Part shown: positions 18,446 through 30,816 of the stretch, piece after piece
How the letters are laid out: each line of letters starts with the position of its first letter
Numbering within the stretch: the stretch's first letter is position 1
DNA from: Burkholderiaceae bacterium
GTDB taxonomy: Bacteria > Pseudomonadota > Gammaproteobacteria > Burkholderiales > Burkholderiaceae_F
Assembly (NCBI GenBank): GCA_022843955.1
Contig: JALHMQ010000007.1
Span: 62,001-126,000 of the forward strand
DNA length: 64,000 nucleotides
Direction: 5' to 3'
Translations under genes and position numbers: made by a program
Notes under the pieces: generated by a model
The model's input: the letters and a program-made list of their open reading frames with translations, nothing else
The model's database searches: none
Told to the model about the DNA's origin: nothing

Positions 18446-19198
18446 CTAGCGCCTGCCCAGCACCGTGCGCGCCGGCTCGCGCGCGTCGGCCTTGCCGGCG
18501 TCGCTGTCGGTGCGCAGACGACTGAATGCCTGCACGGCGCTCTGCAGATTGGTGCCAGACGCTTCCACCCGCACGACCGCGCGAGCGCGGTGGGCTGCGC
18601 CCGCTAGCGCGGCGCCGGTGAGCAGGAAGCCGAGCGCGTTGCATGGAATCTCCGCCCCGGGTGCGGGGACTGCGCTCTGGCTTAACGCCACGCGCGGCTC
18701 GACACTGACGGCGTCGGTGACCACGCCGGTGCGCAACACGAAGTAATTGACGCCGCTGCCGGCGATCGCGTCTTCTGCTGCCGCCTTCAGCTCGCGCCAG
18801 CGCGCCTCGGCCCAGGTGGTGCCGCCGCGCTGCTCGACGCCGCTGTAGCCGACGTAGATCCAGCGGCCCGGCAGGTCGGAGCGTCGCGCCATTTCCAGCC
18901 CGGCCGACAGCGTTTCGACTTCCAGTTGCCAGGCGCCGGGTGACAGGCTGCGGCGATCGCCGCCGGCCAGGTAGATCACGTGGGCAGCGCGCTCGATCAG
19001 CGGTGCCAATGTGTGGGGATGCTCGAGGTTGGCCACCGCGACCTCGACCGACGCCGCGCGCGGTTCGGGCAGGCGGTCGGCGCGCCGCACGCAAGCGATC
19101 ACTGGCACCGAGGCTGCGCTCAGGTAGCGCAGCACCGCGCGGCCGGTGCGCCCGCTTGCGCCGACCAGAAGAACCGATTCCCTGAATCCAGTTGCCAT
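18446..19198 (-). CDS. NAD(P)-binding Rossmann-fold protein, NmrA/SDR-like
   Basis: A 250-residue protein from the ATG at 19198; an upstream in-frame GTG at 19234 is possible but gives no domain sequence. It opens with the dinucleotide-binding loop VLLVGASGRTGRAVLRYL. A YVGYSGVEQRGGTTWAEARW segment stands where the SDR Tyr-Lys pair would be, without a clear YxxxK. VNYFVLRTGVVTD follows. This pattern fits atypical SDR or NmrA-like proteins that act as redox sensors, ubiquinone-pathway chaperones or reductases. Substrate unknown. Confidence 0.75.
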   Translation of the reverse strand: MATGFRESVLLVGASGRTGRAVLRYLSAASVPVIACVRRADRLPEPRAASVEVAVANLEHPHTLAPLIERAAHVIYLAGGDRRSLSPGAWQLEVETLSAGLEMARRSDLPGRWIYVGYSGVEQRGGTTWAEARWRELKAAAEDAIAGSGVNYFVLRTGVVTDAVSVEPRVALSQSAVPAPGAEIPCNALGFLLTGAALAGAAHRARAVVRVEASGTNLQSAVQAFSRLRTDSDAGKADAREPARTVLGRR

Positions 19199-19468
19199 GT
19201 GCTGCCCATCCGAATGCGTCACCGCGCGAACCACTTACGCATGTCCCATCAGTAGTGACGAGAATAAGCGAAGCCTATCGACGGTTCTGGGGTTGCCCAG
19301 ACCTGAATTCGGGGGGGTACCCAACGATGCGGTACGCCAGTGATGACAGAGTTTCGCCACCCGCTGCCGCAGGAGCGACCCAGCATCTGAATGAGGCGGC
19401 CTGTTGGATTACCGCATTTGCGCTATCGGCCCGGGTAGCGAGGTGGGTCGGTCAGCGCCGGGCAGCGG

Positions 19469-19948
19469 CTACAGGCCTTCGCGCCACTCGGCGTTGAACA
19501 CCTGCCAGCGACCATCGACGCGGCGCCAGGCGGACTCGAACTCCCAGGTCTGGCCGCGCTCGGGAATCAGTCCACCGGCGCGCGCACCAGTGGCGAGCAC
19601 GCGCAGGGTCACCCGCGCGCGGTCGCCGCTCACCTGCAGGTCGGTGACGACCGCCGACAGCACGATCTTCTCGTTGCGCAGGAGCACGCCGGCGAGCAGG
19701 CGTCGCGCCTCCTGCTTGCCGAAGACGCCGGAGTCGCGCGTGAAGTCGTCGGCCAGCGCGTCGAGGAAGTCGCCGGGCTGGTGTTGCTCGATCGCGCGCG
19801 CCATGCGTTCGATGGTGGCGCGCAGCTCGCGCTCCGGATCGCTGCGACGGCAGCCGGCCAGCCACGCAGCCGGCAGCGCCGCCGCCACTGCCGCGCGTGA
19901 GAGCCAGGCCCGGCGGGCGGAGGCCACGGGTGGGCGGCTACGCGCCAC
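19469..19948 (-). CDS. Small lipoprotein with NTF2-like domain
   Basis: A 159-residue protein starting at GTG (19948), overlapping the upstream gene by 11 bp. The N terminus is a lipoprotein signal with lipobox LAGC near residue 32. The rest resembles an NTF2-like fold: an opening helix RATIERMARAIEQHQPGDFL, then DFTRDSGVFG, and a closing WEFESAWRRVDGRWQVFNAEW. Such domains bind small ligands or are non-enzymatic. It is co-transcribed with the gene at 19938-20594 and the HAD hydrolase. Confidence 0.7.
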   Translation of the reverse strand: MARSRPPVASARRAWLSRAAVAAALPAAWLAGCRRSDPERELRATIERMARAIEQHQPGDFLDALADDFTRDSGVFGKQEARRLLAGVLLRNEKIVLSAVVTDLQVSGDRARVTLRVLATGARAGGLIPERGQTWEFESAWRRVDGRWQVFNAEWREGL

Positions 19949-20594
19949 GCTGGTGTCCGATCAGTTCATGCAGCGCATCACGCGCCGGCGAGCCATCGGG
20001 GCCGACGACGGCGTACTCGGCGCGCACGAAGAGCCGCACCGCCGGCGCGTAATGCAGCGTCTCCAGATTGCGCCAGACCAGCGACTGCACGTCGCCTGCG
20101 GTGGTGACCTCGGCCTCGTAGCGCACCGGCAGCGTGTCGAACCCACCGGCGGCTACACCGATGCGCTGCATCGGCAGCACGCGCGCGACATAGCGATGCA
20201 CGTTGGTGGTCTCGGTCGCGCTGTTGGTGACGCGCGCGGTGCCGCGCCACGACTTGCCGGGCGCCAGTGGAAAGCGAAACTGCGGATACGCAGGACGCCA
20301 GCGCCACTGGCCGATGTCTTCCGGCAGGTCGCCCGCCTGCGCCAGCGCCGGGCGCGAGACCAGGTTCCACTGGCGCGTGTAGATGAAGCGGCCACGCGCG
20401 AAGCCCGGGTCGGTGGAGTCGACCACGCAGACGATCTGGTCGCGGGTCACCGCCAGCACGCGACGCGTTTCTTCGCTGCGGATCGACGTGAGGCGATTGG
20501 TGACGGCGTAGCGCCAGGTGTCGCCCACCCGCAGGTCAGGTCGCGCCGCGTAGGCCAGCGCGGCGGTGCGTTGCGACGTCGGCGCCTCAGTCAT
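19938..20594 (-). CDS. Conserved protein of unknown function
   Basis: A 218-residue protein without transmembrane segments or a clear signal peptide. It looks beta-rich, with LRVGDTWRYAVTNRLTS, RFIYTRQWNLVSRP and FRFPLAPGKSWRGTARVTNS, a pattern seen in uncharacterised proteins that read like lipocalin- or LolA-type sheets. I do not recognise a family. It overlaps the HAD gene upstream by 8 bp and the lipoprotein gene downstream by 11 bp, so the three are likely translationally coupled. Confidence 0.65.
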   Translation of the reverse strand: MTEAPTSQRTAALAYAARPDLRVGDTWRYAVTNRLTSIRSEETRRVLAVTRDQIVCVVDSTDPGFARGRFIYTRQWNLVSRPALAQAGDLPEDIGQWRWRPAYPQFRFPLAPGKSWRGTARVTNSATETTNVHRYVARVLPMQRIGVAAGGFDTLPVRYEAEVTTAGDVQSLVWRNLETLHYAPAVRLFVRAEYAVVGPDGSPARDALHELIGHQRGA

Positions 20595-21198
20595 CGAGCC
20601 ACTTTAGCGCGCGCAGCCGGATGACGAGCGCGTCGAAGCCGTCGACATGGTGCGCCTGCATGCCAGCGGCAGCCGCGGCCTCGACATTGGCGCGCAGGTC
20701 ATCGAAGTAACCGACCTCGTGCGCCGGTGCGCCCAAGCGCGCGAGCGCGGCGGCGAAGATCGCCGGCTCCGGCTTGCGCAGCTTCAGTTCGTGCGATGAC
20801 AGCGCCACGTCGAGCGTGCGCTGCAGCCAGCGCATCGGCTCGCAGCGCTCCCAGTGGGCGATATTGGAGTTGCTCAGGCAGGCGAGCCGAAAGTCCGCGT
20901 GCAAGCGTGTCAACAGTCCACCCGCGCCCGGGTACAGCCCGCGCAGCCAGTCGACGTAGCGTTGCAGGAACTGATCGGGCGGCAGCGCCACCTGCCAGTC
21001 GCGCACGAAGCGCTCGGCAAAGGCCTCCGGAGCGATTGCGCCGCGCTCGAAGGCATCGGTGGCCGCGCAGTGCGCCATCTTCAGGCGCAGGTCGCCGTCG
21101 GCTGGCGCTGTCAGCAGCGCGGGCAGCTCGCGCGGGCCGGCGAAGTCGACCAGCACGCCGCCGAGGTCGAACAGCAGCCAGGTGGGGCGGGCGTTCAT
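20587..21198 (-). CDS. HAD-superfamily hydrolase (phosphatase-like)
   Basis: A 203-residue cytoplasmic HAD protein from the ATG at 21198. Motif I is WLLFDLGGVLVDF; the second aspartate is replaced by Gly (DxG instead of DxD), as in some HAD proteins such as the YihX-like group. LACLSNSNIAHWE supplies motif II, KPEPAIFAAAL the lysine of motif III, and EVGYFDDLRANVEAAAAAGM motif IV. Probable substrates are small sugar phosphates or nucleotides. Its ATGA start overlaps the DUF6968-like gene. Confidence 0.85.
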   Translation of the reverse strand: MNARPTWLLFDLGGVLVDFAGPRELPALLTAPADGDLRLKMAHCAATDAFERGAIAPEAFAERFVRDWQVALPPDQFLQRYVDWLRGLYPGAGGLLTRLHADFRLACLSNSNIAHWERCEPMRWLQRTLDVALSSHELKLRKPEPAIFAAALARLGAPAHEVGYFDDLRANVEAAAAAGMQAHHVDGFDALVIRLRALKWLDD

Positions 21199-21538
21199 GC
21201 CTGGCCCGCCGACGATGCGCCGCGCGCGTAGCGACCACCACCGGTCCATTCGATCGCGCCGCCTTCGGCACGTGCGATCAGATCGAGGTCGATGTCAGCG
21301 GCGCGATGCGCCAGCTCCAATGCCTGCACCGCGTCGACGCCAGCAATGACGCGCACGGGTCCCGCCCGTCCTTCGACCACGACCTGCAATGGGCACCAGC
21401 AATCGTCGGCGAGCGTGCCGCCTGGGTCCATCGGTACCGGTCGACCCATACGCACCACGACTTCGCGCGGTGTCTTGCCAGCGATGACCAGCTGCAGCCG
21501 GCGTTCGGCCACCGCCTCGCCGAGCTGGGTTGGCCGCA

Positions 21539-21539
<1 letters not shown>
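21195..21539 (-). CDS. Small conserved protein, DUF6968-like
   Basis: A 114-residue protein whose ATG at 21539 overlaps the metH stop (TGATG), so it is probably translated from the metH message. Visible features are VVVRMGRPVPMDPGG, DDCWCPLQVVVEG and GVDAVQALELAHRAADIDLD. That arrangement recalls small uncharacterised DUF6968-type proteins; the family call is from memory. Function unknown. Confidence 0.6.
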
Positions 21540-25336
<3,797 letters not shown>

Positions 25337-25503
25337 CGCGGGCCTTCGGGAGCGGGAGTGCGATTCTAGGCGAGTGGCTCTAGTGCTCGCACTGGAGGCA
25401 GGTCAACAAGGCTGCGGGCGCACGGCGCTATGGTCTTCGGTCACGCGTTGTGCTTGCTTGTGCTCGACGCATTGACACCCGCAACACTCCTCGGAGCAGC
25501 ACG

Positions 25504-26655
25504 ATGAAACACCCGATTCGCACATTCGCCTGCCTGGCCAGCGCCGCCCTCGTCGCTGGCGCTGTCCAGGCCCAGACACCGGCCGGCGTCACGCTGTTCG
25601 GCGTGGCCGACCTCGGCTATCTCGACTCTCGACCGGACGCAGTGCCCGGGCGCGCGGCGACACCTGCCGCCACCCGCGGTCTGGAAGACGGTATCCAGAC
25701 GCCCTCGCGCGTCGGCCTGTACGGCACCGAGGCGCTGGGGGGCGGCATCAACGCGAAATTCTGGCTCGAACATGGCTTTGCGGCCGACACCGGCATCTCG
25801 CAGCAGGGCGGACGCATGTGGGGACGCCAGGCCTGGGTGGCGCTGCAGTCGGCGGCCGGCGAGTTGCGGCTCGGCCGGCAGCACGGCGTCGGCTACGAGT
25901 TGTTCATCACGGGCGTCTCGCCGTTCGGCGTCACGTTCCGCGATGCCGGCATGGGCGGCGTGTTCTCGTCGGCTTCGGGCCGGCTGATTCTCGACAACGT
26001 GGTCGAGTACCGGACGCCGAACCTGGCCGGTTTCAGCGGCGCCATCGGCTATTCGTTCAACGCGGCGGCGGCCGAAGTGCCGGGCGGCGGCAACAACACC
26101 AGCGTGCTGACCACGGGCGCGCAGTACCGCAGCGGGCCGGTGGTGGCAGTGGTGAGCTACGAGTCGATCAACTGCCCGGGCAATACGACGACCATCGTAT
26201 CGAACACCTGCAACGGCCTGCGCAAGGAGGACCAGACCCATCTGCAGGTGGGTGGCTCGTTCGACTTCAAGGTCGCGCGCGTGTACGCCGCGTGGGCGCA
26301 GGAACAGAACCAGTTCACGCTGACCGCGATCACGCCATCGAAGGACTCGACGTTGATGATGCTCGGCGCCAGTGCCAAGCTGCTCGGCGGCGAGGTGCTC
26401 GCCTCGTGGCAAAGCCGCGACGACAAGGCCTACGGCGCCGATCTGCGCGTGTGGGCGCTCGGCTACACCTATGCGATGTCGGCCCGCACCAACCTGTACG
26501 GTTTCTATTCGGACACCCGCGCCAATGACACGCCCCAGGCGCAGACGGTCACTGCCGGTGTGATCACGACCGAGGGCTACACCGCGGCACAGACCGGCGC
26601 CTACTGGGACCGCAACCGCGCCCAGTTCGGCATCGGACTTCGGCACCGCTTCTAG
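25504..26655 (+). CDS. Gram-negative trimeric porin
   Basis: A 383-residue outer-membrane beta-barrel from the ATG at 25504. The signal peptide ends at AVQAQ (about residue 23). VTLFGVADLGYLDS opens the first strand, as in Burkholderiales general porins of the OmpC-like type. GRQAWVALQSAAGELRLGRQ is the conserved region before the constriction loop, and the chain ends in IGLRHRF with the terminal Phe needed for barrel assembly. It stands alone just upstream of the urea uptake genes and might let small solutes, including urea, cross the outer membrane; the link is positional only. Confidence 0.93.
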   Translation: MKHPIRTFACLASAALVAGAVQAQTPAGVTLFGVADLGYLDSRPDAVPGRAATPAATRGLEDGIQTPSRVGLYGTEALGGGINAKFWLEHGFAADTGISQQGGRMWGRQAWVALQSAAGELRLGRQHGVGYELFITGVSPFGVTFRDAGMGGVFSSASGRLILDNVVEYRTPNLAGFSGAIGYSFNAAAAEVPGGGNNTSVLTTGAQYRSGPVVAVVSYESINCPGNTTTIVSNTCNGLRKEDQTHLQVGGSFDFKVARVYAAWAQEQNQFTLTAITPSKDSTLMMLGASAKLLGGEVLASWQSRDDKAYGADLRVWALGYTYAMSARTNLYGFYSDTRANDTPQAQTVTAGVITTEGYTAAQTGAYWDRNRAQFGIGLRHRF

Positions 26656-26675
26656 GCCAGCAATATCCACCGCGA

Positions 26676-26692
26676 CCGTGCGCAAGGCACGG
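26676..26692 (+). terminator. Hairpin after the porin gene
   Basis: CCGTGC and GCACGG form a short stem around a GCAAG loop, 20 bp after the porin stop. No T-run follows, so it may be a weak or factor-assisted terminator. Confidence 0.35.
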
Positions 26693-26784
26693 CCGTGGTG
26701 CAGCCGACGACGGGAACGCCTGATCGCGGTGCGTAATGCGTCCGGTTCGAATGCGTATTGCGCGATCCGGCACCGCAATCGCAC

Positions 26785-26798
26785 GGCACAGTTCTTGT
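26785..26798 (+). promoter_or_regulatory. Sigma54-like promoter upstream of urtA
   Basis: GGCACAGTTCTTGT keeps the -24/-12 spacing of the RpoN consensus (GGCAC, five bases, TTGC), with the final C changed to T. It lies 56 bp before the urtA start. An inverted repeat (ATTGCG at about 26757, CGCAAT at about 26774) overlaps its upstream edge. NtrC/RpoN control of urea uptake is known in many proteobacteria; here it is inferred. Confidence 0.45.
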
Positions 26799-26853
26799 AC
26801 TGACTCTCCCCTGCGCGCCGACATTGGCGCGAGCCCTCGGAGGGGAAGAACCC

Positions 26854-28116
26854 ATGACCATGAATCGCAGGCAAGTCCTGCAGGCGGGCGGTGCCGTCGC
26901 GCTTTCCTGCAGCAGCATCTCAACCGCTTTCTCGCAGGCAAAGACGCCGATCAAGGTCGGCATCCTGCATTCGCTGTCGGGCACGATGGCGATCAGCGAA
27001 TCGGCGCTGAAGGAAACCGCGCTGATGACGATCGCCCAGATCAACGCCAAGGGCGGCGTGATGGGCCGTCCGCTCGAGGCGGTGGTGGTCGACCCCGCGT
27101 CCAACTGGCCGCTGTTCGCCGAGAAGGCCCGCCAGCTGATCACCCAGGACAAGGTGAGCGTGGTGTTCGGCTGCTGGACCAGCGTGTCGCGCAAGAGCGT
27201 GCTGCCGGTGTTCAAGGAGCTGAATCACCTGCTCTTCTACCCGGTGCAGTACGAGGGCGAAGAGCTGGAGAAGAACGTGTTCTACACGGGCGCCGCACCC
27301 AACCAGCAGGCGATCCCGGCCACCGAGTACCTGATGTCCAAGGAAGGCGGCGCGGCCAAACGCTTCTTCCTGCTCGGCACCGACTATGTGTACCCGCGCA
27401 CCACCAACAAGATCCTGCGCGCCTTCCTCAAGAGCAAGGGTGTCGCCGAAAAGGACATCGAGGAGATCTACACGCCCTTCGGTCACGCCGACTACCAGAC
27501 CATCGTCGCCAACGTGAAGAAGTTCGCCGGCGGCGGCAAGACCTGCGTCATATCGACCATCAATGGCGACTCCAACGTGCCGTTCTACAAGGAGCTGGGC
27601 AACGCGGGCCTCAAGGCCAAGGACGTGCCGGTGGTGGCGTTCTCGGTCGGTGAGGAAGAACTGCGCGGCGTCGACACCAAGCCGCTGGTCGGTCACCTGG
27701 CGGCGTGGAACTACTTCATGTCGTTGAAGAATCCGCAGAACGACGCCTTCATCAAGATGTACAAGGATTGGGCGGTGAAAGCCAAGCTGCCCAACGCCGA
27801 CAAGGCGGTGACCAACGATCCGATGGAAGCCACCTACATCGGCATGCACCTGTGGAAGCAGGGCGTGGAAAAGGCCAAGACCACCGACATCGATCCGGTG
27901 ATCAAGGCAGTCGAGGGACAGAGCATCGACGCGCCCTGCGGCTTCAAGGTCAAAATGGACGAGAAGAACCATCACCTGCATCGCCCGGTCTTCATCGGCG
28001 AGGTGCGGGCCGACGGCCAGTTCAACGTCGTGTGGCGCACCAAGGGACCGGTCCGCGCGCAGCCGTGGAGCCCGTTCATCCCCGGCAACGACAAGAAGCC
28101 GGACAGCCCGGCGTAA
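26854..28116 (+). CDS. urtA: Urea ABC transporter substrate-binding protein
   Basis: Periplasmic urea receptor, 420 residues from the ATG at 26854, which follows an AGGGGAAG ribosome-binding site. The N terminus MNRRQVLQAGGA is a twin-arginine-type signal. The mature protein begins IKVGILHSLSGTMAISE and contains FGCWTSVSRKSVLPVF, FYPVQYEGEE and TDYVYPRTTN, all characteristic of UrtA rather than amino-acid-binding relatives. First gene of the urt-ure island, under a sigma54-like promoter. Followed by a 212-bp gap with strong hairpins before urtB, which may let urtA be expressed above the membrane subunits. Confidence 0.96.
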   Translation: MTMNRRQVLQAGGAVALSCSSISTAFSQAKTPIKVGILHSLSGTMAISESALKETALMTIAQINAKGGVMGRPLEAVVVDPASNWPLFAEKARQLITQDKVSVVFGCWTSVSRKSVLPVFKELNHLLFYPVQYEGEELEKNVFYTGAAPNQQAIPATEYLMSKEGGAAKRFFLLGTDYVYPRTTNKILRAFLKSKGVAEKDIEEIYTPFGHADYQTIVANVKKFAGGGKTCVISTINGDSNVPFYKELGNAGLKAKDVPVVAFSVGEEELRGVDTKPLVGHLAAWNYFMSLKNPQNDAFIKMYKDWAVKAKLPNADKAVTNDPMEATYIGMHLWKQGVEKAKTTDIDPVIKAVEGQSIDAPCGFKVKMDEKNHHLHRPVFIGEVRADGQFNVVWRTKGPVRAQPWSPFIPGNDKKPDSPA

Positions 28117-28123
28117 GCCGTGA

Positions 28124-28172
28124 CGCTTTCGGTGTACGCGATCGCTTCGCGATCGCACGTGCACCGAAAGCG
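28124..28172 (+). repeat. GTGTAC-family hairpin after urtA
   Basis: 5' arm 28124-28145 and 3' arm 28149-28172 close on a TTC loop. The stem is continuous except for a G-T wobble and an extra AC on the 3' side: GGTGTAC GCGATCGC / GCGATCGC ACGTGCACC. There is no T-run. The same asymmetric core recurs at 10551, 47411 and 47695. Confidence 0.8.
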
Positions 28173-28243
28173 ATTAGCTAGGCGGCGGCCTTCGGGCGGC
28201 CGGGCGGCCGCCGCATTTCAACTGCACGCGCCCCCTCCCCGGC

Positions 28244-28265
28244 CCTCCCCCGCTCGCGGGGGAGG
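28244..28265. repeat. CCTCCCCC palindrome in the urtA-urtB gap
   Basis: CCTCCCCC and GGGGGAGG flank GCTCGC. A close relative (CCCTCCCCCGC/GCGGGGGCG) lies at 10372 inside the VIT-vWA gene, and a CCCTCTCCCC-type version sits in the loop of the inverted repeat near 33285-33310. Confidence 0.6.
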
Positions 28266-28328
28266 ATGGGGAAGGCGCTTCGCTTCCGCGATTCTTCTGC
28301 GATCGCAGCAACACTGGGTCCTGTCTAC

Positions 28329-29942
28329 ATGCGTGCACTGATCGTCCGCCTGCTTGCCGTGCTGCTGCTGGCGCTGCATGTGCCTGCGCACGCTGCGCTC
28401 GAGCCGGCGTTGGTGTTGCAGCTGGGGGCGGAGGAATCGGACACGCGGATCGAGGCGATTCGCAAGTTGGTGGCGACTGAAGATGCGCGCGCGCTCGTCG
28501 TGCTGCAGGCGATGAGCGACGATGCGCTGGCACTCGTCGACGGCGGCAAGCGCGCGGTGATCGTCGCCGACGGCAAGATCAGCGATGCCACCACCGGCGA
28601 GGCACTGGGCGACGCCCCGGCCGACGCCGACAGCGTGATCATCAACAACCGGCTGCGCGGTGAACTGGGTGCGGCGCTGGCGGCACTCAAGCTCAGCAGC
28701 CCGGACAGCGGCGTGCGTCTGGCCGCCGCGAGAGAACTGCAGGGCTCCGACAACGAGGACGCGCTGCCGATCCTCGAGCGCGCGCTGGCCAAGGAGTCGG
28801 ATGCCGACGTCAAGTCGATCCTGCTGCTGGCGGCCGCATCGCTCGGCCTGAAGAGCCCCGACGCAGGCAAACGGCTGCAGGCCGCCAAGGCGTTGGCCGA
28901 CAGCAGCGACCCGCAGGTGCGCCAGCTGCTCGCCACCATGGTCACGCGGCAGAAGGACGGCAGCTACGCCGAGCCCGACGAGGGCGTACGCGCGACCGCC
29001 GCCGCCTCGCTCAACGAGATCAACAACCGGCTGCGCACCACCGAGATGATGCTGGCGCTGTTCTCCGGCCTGAGCCTGGGATCCATCTTGCTGCTGGCCG
29101 CACTGGGACTGGCCATCACCTACGGGCTGATGGGCATCATCAACATGGCGCACGGCGAGTTCCTGATGATCGGCGCCTATGCGACCTGGGTCGTGCAGGG
29201 CATCTTCCGCACCCACTTTCCCGGCGCGTTCGACTGGTACATCGTGGCCGCGCTGCCGGTGGCGTTCGTGGTGACCGCGGTGATCGGCATGGCGCTCGAG
29301 CGCGGCGTGCTGCGCTGGCTGTACGGCCGGCCGCTCGAGACGCTGCTCACCACCTGGGGGGTGAGCCTGCTGCTGATCCAGACCTGCCGCACGCTGTTCG
29401 GCGCGCAGAACGTCGAGGTCGAGAACCCGTCGTGGCTGTCGGGCGGCATCGCGCTCGCCGGCGGCTACGTGATGCCGTACAACCGCATCGTCATCATCTT
29501 CTTCGCGCTCGCGGTGCTGTTCGCCGTGTGGGCGGCGATCAACCGCACGCGAATGGGCCTGTTCGTGCGCGGCGTGACGCAGAACCGTGCGATGGCCAGC
29601 TGCACGGGCGTGCCCACCCACCGCGTCGACATGATGACCTTCGGACTCGGCTCCGGCGTGGCCGGGCTCGGCGGCGTGGCGCTGTCGCAGATCGGCAATG
29701 TCGGGCCGGACCTTGGCCAGACCTACATCGTGGACAGCTTCATGGTGGTGGTGCTGGGCGGCGTCGGCCAGCTGGCCGGCACCGTGATCGCCGCGCTGGG
29801 GCTCGGCTCGATCGCCAAGTTCCTCGAGCCGTGGTCGGGCGCGGTGCTGGCGAAAATCATGGTGCTGGTGTTCATCATCCTGTTCATCCAGAAAAGACCG
29901 CAAGGCCTGTTCGCGTTGAAGGGAAGGAGTGCTGAGGCATGA
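28329..29942 (+). CDS. urtB: Urea ABC transporter permease UrtB
   Basis: Inner-membrane permease, 537 residues from the ATG at 28329; the GTG-initiated extension to 28266 runs through palindromic DNA and is unlikely. It has a signal-like first segment, then a roughly 200-residue periplasmic helical-repeat region specific to UrtB (ALPILERALAKESDADVKSI). A LivH-type permease domain of about eight membrane segments follows, starting GLSLGSILLLAALGLAITYG and including GIINMAHGEFLMIGAYATW. Forms the channel with UrtC. It is followed by a stem-loop at 30001 and a LysE-type gene before urtC. Confidence 0.95.
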   Translation: MRALIVRLLAVLLLALHVPAHAALEPALVLQLGAEESDTRIEAIRKLVATEDARALVVLQAMSDDALALVDGGKRAVIVADGKISDATTGEALGDAPADADSVIINNRLRGELGAALAALKLSSPDSGVRLAAARELQGSDNEDALPILERALAKESDADVKSILLLAAASLGLKSPDAGKRLQAAKALADSSDPQVRQLLATMVTRQKDGSYAEPDEGVRATAAASLNEINNRLRTTEMMLALFSGLSLGSILLLAALGLAITYGLMGIINMAHGEFLMIGAYATWVVQGIFRTHFPGAFDWYIVAALPVAFVVTAVIGMALERGVLRWLYGRPLETLLTTWGVSLLLIQTCRTLFGAQNVEVENPSWLSGGIALAGGYVMPYNRIVIIFFALAVLFAVWAAINRTRMGLFVRGVTQNRAMASCTGVPTHRVDMMTFGLGSGVAGLGGVALSQIGNVGPDLGQTYIVDSFMVVVLGGVGQLAGTVIAALGLGSIAKFLEPWSGAVLAKIMVLVFIILFIQKRPQGLFALKGRSAEA

Positions 29943-30000
29943 GAGTTCGCTACGAAGCACTGGCTCGCCTCGCCGCCGCGGCCTTGGGCTCATGGACGAA

Positions 30001-30025
30001 CGAGGGGGCTAGGTTGGCCCCCTCG
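30001..30025 (+). terminator. Stem-loop between urtB and the LysE-type gene
   Basis: CGAGGGGGC and GCCCCCTCG form a perfect 9-bp stem around a 7-base loop, 58 bp after the urtB stop. No T-run follows. It may attenuate read-through or protect the upstream message. Confidence 0.5.
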
Positions 30026-30125
30026 TGCTCCCCCAACCAAGGTAAAGATGAGAACTCCGTAGGCCTCGTTGTGCCGGGCGCGCTCTGCGCGCGCGGGTGA
30101 TGCATGTGGCCGTTACAGTGAGCCA

Positions 30126-30809
30126 ATGACCCCCGACCACCTCACCCTGTTTCTCACGGCGCTCGGCCTGGGCTTCGTCTTCAACGCGGCGCCCGGCGCG
30201 GTGTTCGTCGAGACCGTGCGCCAAGGCGTGCGCGGCGGGTTTCGGCCGGCGTTCGCGGTGCAGGTGGGTTCGCTGGTCGGCGACACGCTGTGGGCGCTGA
30301 TCGGACTGGCGGGTGTGGCGCTGCTGTTGAGCCTGGAGGCGCTGCGGGTGCCGATAGGCGTGGTGGGCGTGCTGTACCTGCTGTGGCTGGCGCGCGATGC
30401 CTGGCGCACGGCGCACCGCGAGTTCGCCGTCGATGGCACGGCGCCACCCGCGCATCCGGGCCATGCGCTGCGCGCGGGGGTGCTGCTGTCTGTCACCAAC
30501 CCGCAGAACATCGCCTACTTCGCGGCGATCGGCACCGGCATGGCGGCGGTAGTTGCGGCACGACCCACGGTGACCGACTATGCGGTCTTCTTTGCTGGAC
30601 TCATGCTGGCCTCGCTGGCCTGGAGCGTGATCTGCGCGGCGCTGGTCGACCGCGTGTTTCGCAACGCCTCGCTGCGCTGGGCGCAGCTGACCTATCGCGC
30701 GTGCGCGGTGCTGTTCCTGGCGCTGGCGCTGTCGTCGCTGCGCGAACTGGTTCGCACGGATGTCACGTCGGCGCGAAGCACCGCGCCGGCTATCCACGGC
30801 AAACCCTGA
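30126..30809 (+). CDS. LysE/RhtB-family exporter inside the urt operon
   Basis: A 227-residue inner-membrane protein from the ATG at 30126 with about six hydrophobic segments. The family signature is visible in GFVFNAAPGAVFVETVRQGV near the N terminus (the usual PGP appears as PGA), in GVLYLLWLARDAWR and in LLSVTNPQNIAYFAAIGTGM. LysE-type proteins export amino acids or related small compounds. It separates urtB from urtC, leaving 7 bp to the urtC start, so it is almost certainly co-transcribed. Substrate unknown; export of an amino acid or a urea-derived product is speculation. Confidence 0.88.
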   Translation: MTPDHLTLFLTALGLGFVFNAAPGAVFVETVRQGVRGGFRPAFAVQVGSLVGDTLWALIGLAGVALLLSLEALRVPIGVVGVLYLLWLARDAWRTAHREFAVDGTAPPAHPGHALRAGVLLSVTNPQNIAYFAAIGTGMAAVVAARPTVTDYAVFFAGLMLASLAWSVICAALVDRVFRNASLRWAQLTYRACAVLFLALALSSLRELVRTDVTSARSTAPAIHGKP

Positions 30810-30816
30810 GCACGCG

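Noticed and set aside
25337-25503. Cobalamin riboswitch upstream of metH
   Set aside because: The gap is 167 bp and shared with the divergent porin promoter; no B12-box-like sequence was seen.
28218-29993. 591-residue minus-strand frame opposite urtB
   Set aside because: Low-complexity His/Gln/Arg-rich translation, typical of an antisense shadow in high-GC DNA; UrtB is unambiguous on the plus strand.
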